NCBI GenBank assembly: GCA_009746045.1
Contig: RPFO01000164.1
Coordinates: 1,036,756-1,100,755 of the forward strand
Direction: 5' to 3'
DNA length: 64,000 bases
Source of the DNA: Mesostigma viride
Taxonomy: Eukaryota > Streptophyta > Mesostigmatophyceae > Mesostigmatales > Mesostigmataceae
A program made the position numbers and the translations under genes. Under the pieces are notes generated by a model that saw only the letters and a list, made by a program, of their open reading frames with translations, was not told the DNA's origin and ran no database searches. Each line of letters begins with the position of its first letter. The stretch's first letter is position 1. This document shows positions 60,590 through 64,000 of the stretch, piece after piece.

Positions 60590-61275
60590 TTAATTAATTA
60601 ATTAATTAAACTCGTGCTCCCGTTGGGGAGTCACGGAGCACCGAAGTGCTTTTAATCCCTGTGTGTGCACTACAGGAGAAAGGGCAGAGACCCCTGGCAG
60701 TCTCCTTCATGCCAAAGGCATGCCACAGCTGCAATCGGGCGCGGCTAGCTAAAAGGACAGGCTAACGATCCGGCAAACTGTGGGTGCAATAAGACCCATG
60801 TGAGCATGTCATAGCAAGGAGCGTGGGCAAGTAATCTGAACATAGCCAGGGCGTAGCATGGCTGTACTAGAACTAGGCTAAGGCTATGGCTGGTTGTGTA
60901 CCGTGCGTTGGCGGCACGTGACTAGGTTTGTTGGCACAGCTAGGCAAACATTCTAGGCATGGCTGCCTTAGCGACAGTGACTCCAATGGTTACAAGCTAG
61001 GGCTATTGCTATTCTAGCCCGCTGGGGGCGTCCACATCTTGTGGTTGATCATCAGGTCCCCGCCCCTCCAGTACACCTTGGGCTTCTGGGGGTCCTGCTT
61101 ATGGCGGAGGTATTCCGGCCACAGGTCGCGTCGCTGCTGTTGCTGAGCGGGGGTTAGGTCGTCATCCAGCGTCCAGGTGAGGTCGTGCAACCGCTTGCGA
61201 CGAGAGAGGAACCGCTGCTTATCCTCAGGGGAGAGGAAGGCATGATGGTGCTCCGGGCATGATGGTGCCTGCAAA
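60590..61275 (-). mobile_element. LINE-B 5'-truncated copy with ORF1 C-terminus
   Basis: The minus-strand frame 61274-61014 reads RFLSRRKRLHDLTWTLDDDL, then QQQQRRDLWPEYLRHKQDP and WRGGDLMINHKMWTPP, the same C-terminus as at 8487-9143. The 3' UTR ends with CTCCGTGACTCCCCAACGGG and TTAA repeats at 60590-60609. Confidence 0.75.
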
Positions 61276-62344
61276 TAGCGTAAGGCGTGACCGTGGCTAG
61301 TGCTACGGTATGCTGTATTTTCCTGGAAATGGCCTCTGCCACCGGCTCAATAGTGCTTGCAGGCGTAAGTATATCGTGTTTCTACCTAGTTTCTGCCAGT
61401 TTTCCACTTATTTCTACCGACCTCTGCCCAGCCTCTCTAAGACCGCCATCCTACTCGACGTTGCTTGCATGTCAGCCATAGCAGGTTGCAGTTGTGCAGT
61501 ATTTAGGTGCTGTATATGTCGTCAAGCCGTGCGTATATCGTGAGGATTGGATGTTGATGGTTTATACTGCGTTGATTGTGCAAGAAGATCAGCTAGGTGC
61601 CCATAATCATGGTGTATAATCATGTGTTGTTAGCATCTTGCCACCATTTGCTAGCATGCATTCCAGCGTCATCTTTGCCTGCATGTGAGCTCATGGATCA
61701 CTCAACCTATCCAAGCCTTGCATCACACGTGCCTCTTTCTTTCAGTATTGCACGCGTTATGGAATGAAAACCCAACACCTCTGTTCCCACGAGGCATGTG
61801 CTCAACACGTTGTGAGAGTGGATGATGCTTTTGCTATGGCTGCCTGATTCAGTCATATTAGGTCATCCAGTCATGATGTTTGATGCATGTTTGATGCAGT
61901 ATAACTTATACAACACCTATTTTCAACGTTTTGACCCTCCAAGCTCACTATGGCCCCGTTTATGGGGCTCGTGTCGTTGCGTAATGTTGTGAAGGGCTCT
62001 CATGTTTCCCACTGCGTTGTACTGCGTTGTAATTGTGATGCTAATGAAAAATAGCTCCAGTGGCCCATGCAATGGGCCTGAGTTTTGTTTCACAGAGCCT
62101 GCATATGTTGCCCATAGCTCGTGCAAGAAGCCAGATTTTTTTCATGAACCATTTGTGAATAAGCACATGACTTGTGACCTAGGGTCAAGAAATCGCGGTC
62201 ATGGTCAGACCCCCCTGTATTCAAACCAGTGTATCTCTCTAATGAATAGGCATTTTGTAGGTCTGAGTAGCTCAAAAAATCCTTTGATTTATGGGCTTTC
62301 AGGAAAGTATATACATGACCATGAAAAAAAAATTTCCTTAGGTG
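61276..62344. other. Interior of element C; no gene recognised
   Basis: AT-richer sequence with short frames only (for example 62002-62397), without family signatures. Confidence 0.4.
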
Positions 62345-62719
62345 CTATACGCGTTCTAAAAAAAGCTTACAACGCTATATATCGCGTTCTAATTTAAAAA
62401 ACACGGGTTAAAATGGTCGAGTACCCGACTGTTAGATGCCAGGTTGAGTGGCCGGACTTGTATCGGGTGCATGGACACGCGTGTATATAGTGCACAGTCC
62501 TATGGACCGCTTCACGTAGAGTACTTGAGCACAATATCCAGATTGATTACTGGCACCACTCTCAGGCCTGTATTATAACGATCAAATATTAGGAGTACAT
62601 GGTCAACTGTAACTTTGCCCAATTTTACCCCGGCTAGGTTGTCTCCAGTTTTCAAGCTCTCCATTTAAAAAATTAAAATACATTTCTTGTGTTTGGTCCG
62701 TTGGAGTTCCTTTTTTACA

Positions 62720-63390
62720 TTTTTGTGTGCTAGGCTTTATACGGACACTGAGCCTATACCACGGCTGAACGGCACGGTAACCAGGATGCTCCGCCAGGCC
62801 CTGAACGTAGGGTTTTCCACACATAGGTCTTTACATTCTTTGTACCAGGGTATGCCTCGCATTTCGGACAAGATTAGACAGCGTAGGATAGCATTCGTAG
62901 GACATCTTGCTCGCACTAGTCAGGTAGACACCGACTCGGTCTGGCCGGCCCCCAGCGGCTTGGCCAGCCAGTGCGGTGCCCATATCCTGACCTGGCCTGG
63001 CCCCAAGGACATTCCTAGAAAGATGGGTAAACATGCCATGACCTATACACAGCAGTTGCTGGCCGACGTAGTGGTCCCAGCCCCGTTTGAGCATCGCATT
63101 CACTCCCTCTCTCTTGCTTTGACTGCTATGCAGAACAAGAAGAGGTGGAAGACGATTGTCCAGGCCCACACGCCAGCCCCCATGTGGGCAAGCCCCCTCC
63201 CGCCAAGAGGAAGGGGCGCTTTGCTGAGTAAAGTAGTTAGGGTTTTCTAGATTAGATTAGCTTAGAGTTAGACTACTGAGTTCGGTTTCGCGGCTTCGCC
63301 CACCTACATTTATCCAGCAAGGGAATATGTGCTATGATAATCTCCCAACGGAGTCATGTTATTATAATTTAATTTAATTTATTTTATACC
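62720..63390 (+). pseudogene. LINE ORF2 C-terminal part, 5'-truncated
   Basis: The frame to 63250 reads LNGTVTRMLRQALNVGFSTH, YQGMPRISDKIRQRR, IAFVGHLARTSQVD, ILTWPGPKD and KKRWKTIVQAHTP. It lies downstream of the RT catalytic domain, which is missing. The 3' UTR ends CTCCCAACGGAGTCATG and an ATTTA-type tail at 63365-63390. Typical 5' truncation. Confidence 0.75.
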
Positions 63391-63510
63391 ACACCTTCAA
63401 ACTCAGTGCACATCATTATCAAGTTGGTTACTGTAGCACCATGCTAGCTAGCTGCCCGAGCCCGCCAGCATACTCGAACACAAGGTGTTGCCGGTCCCTC
63501 TTAGCAGCGT

Positions 63511-63697
63511 GGGTGGGTGGGTGGGTGGGTGGGTGGGTGGGTGGGTGGGTGGGTGGGTGGGTGGGTGGGTGGGTGGGTGGGTGGGTGGGTGGGTGGGTGG
63601 GTGGGTGGGTACGTGGGTGGGTGGGTGGGTGGGTGGGTGGGTGGGTGGGTGGGTGGGTGGGTGGGTGGGTGGGTGGGTGGGTGGGTGGGTGGGTGGG
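63511..63697 (+). repeat. (GGGT)n microsatellite
   Basis: About 46 GGGT units with one ACGT slip at 63611. The repeat is a strong G-quadruplex candidate on the plus strand. Confidence 0.95.
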
Positions 63698-64000
63698 AGC
63701 TGAAAAGACTGCCTCCCTGCCTGAGGCCTCCCGTCCCCGGCACCACTCTAAGTACTGCCCTATCATTCACATTGCGCCACGTACGCAGGCCTGCCGGCTG
63801 GCGCAGGTTCAAGGTGTACTAGCTGACTGCTCATCACAGTTGCGCCATGATGCCTGGCGGCTGGCGCAGGTACAAGGTCTAGTGACGTATGTTAGAAGCT
63901 TTCTAGCTAGGCCTGCACTCCGGAACCACACAGCCTCGGTACAAAAAGGGCCGCCCGGTGCAGTACCCTCGTGACATTGTGGACTACGCTTGAGCTCTAG
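63698..64000. other. Window end; nothing recognised
   Basis: A short duplicated motif (CTGGCGCAGGTTCAAGGT near 63798 and CTGGCGCAGGTACAAGGT near 63860). No supportable gene. Confidence 0.4.

Larger units (their letters stand above)
58276..62407. mobile_element. TTAA-flanked inverted-repeat element, non-autonomous (element C)
   Basis: Ends are CCCGTGTTTTTT in inverted orientation, flanked by TTAA at 58272-58275 and 62408-62411. Next to each end are palindromes of the type AACGCGATACATCGCGTT (58295-58345 and 62345-62392). There is no transposase frame. The element contains element B and a LINE fragment. Site and end structure suggest a piggyBac-like family. Confidence 0.65.

Overview
The window looks like nuclear DNA of a green alga. 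Two genes point there: a plastid-type ribosomal protein L10 with an N-terminal transit peptide, and an ARC3-type plastid-division gene (FtsZ-like domain plus MORN repeats). Both are split by many GT-AG introns. Exons are GC-rich at third positions, and TGTAA motifs, the poly(A) signal of chlorophyte algae, lie downstream of three of the four gene models. I cannot name the species. Most of the window is transposon-derived or tandem-repeat DNA, and long open frames inside microsatellites are not genes.

Layout. 1-9640: broken LINE copies, a 5'-truncated retroposon family (called R1 here), and a TTAA-flanked inverted-repeat element (3728-6331) carrying a Tc1/mariner-like MITE (5201-6103). 9996-13214 (-): the 3' exons of an unrecognised small one-membrane-span protein, with four tandem splice donors. 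15315-18980 (+): plastid ribosomal protein L10, five exons. 19785-25100: LINE ORF1 and RT copies, including an in-frame ORF1-RT fusion, and R1 copies. 25403-29231 (-): an unrecognised, largely disordered multi-exon protein. 29782-40917: an 11.1-kb element with 2.7-3.3-kb terminal inverted repeats and a perfect 10-bp target-site duplication, resembling a Mutator-like element and loaded with nested LINE and R1 copies, including one intact 476-aa ORF1. 41381-57374 (+): ARC3, 13 exons that join in phase into 1165 codons plus a stop. 58276-62407: two nested TTAA-flanked inverted-repeat elements with a LINE fragment. 62720-63390: the 3' end of a LINE ORF2.

How it fits together. The two recognised genes serve the plastid: L10 in plastid translation and ARC3 in placing the division ring. 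The ARC3 FtsZ-like domain keeps the fold signatures but has lost key GTPase residues, as expected for an FtsZ regulator. The 11.1-kb element sits in what would otherwise be an approximately 1-kb divergent intergenic region between ARC3 and the unrecognised minus-strand gene.

The least explained mobile DNA is the 11.1-kb element, the related TTAA elements, and a LINE family whose 3' ends share a short hairpin but carry different microsatellite tails, some of which appear to have grown into the large microsatellites seen here. Nothing was computed: identities and boundaries were read by eye.
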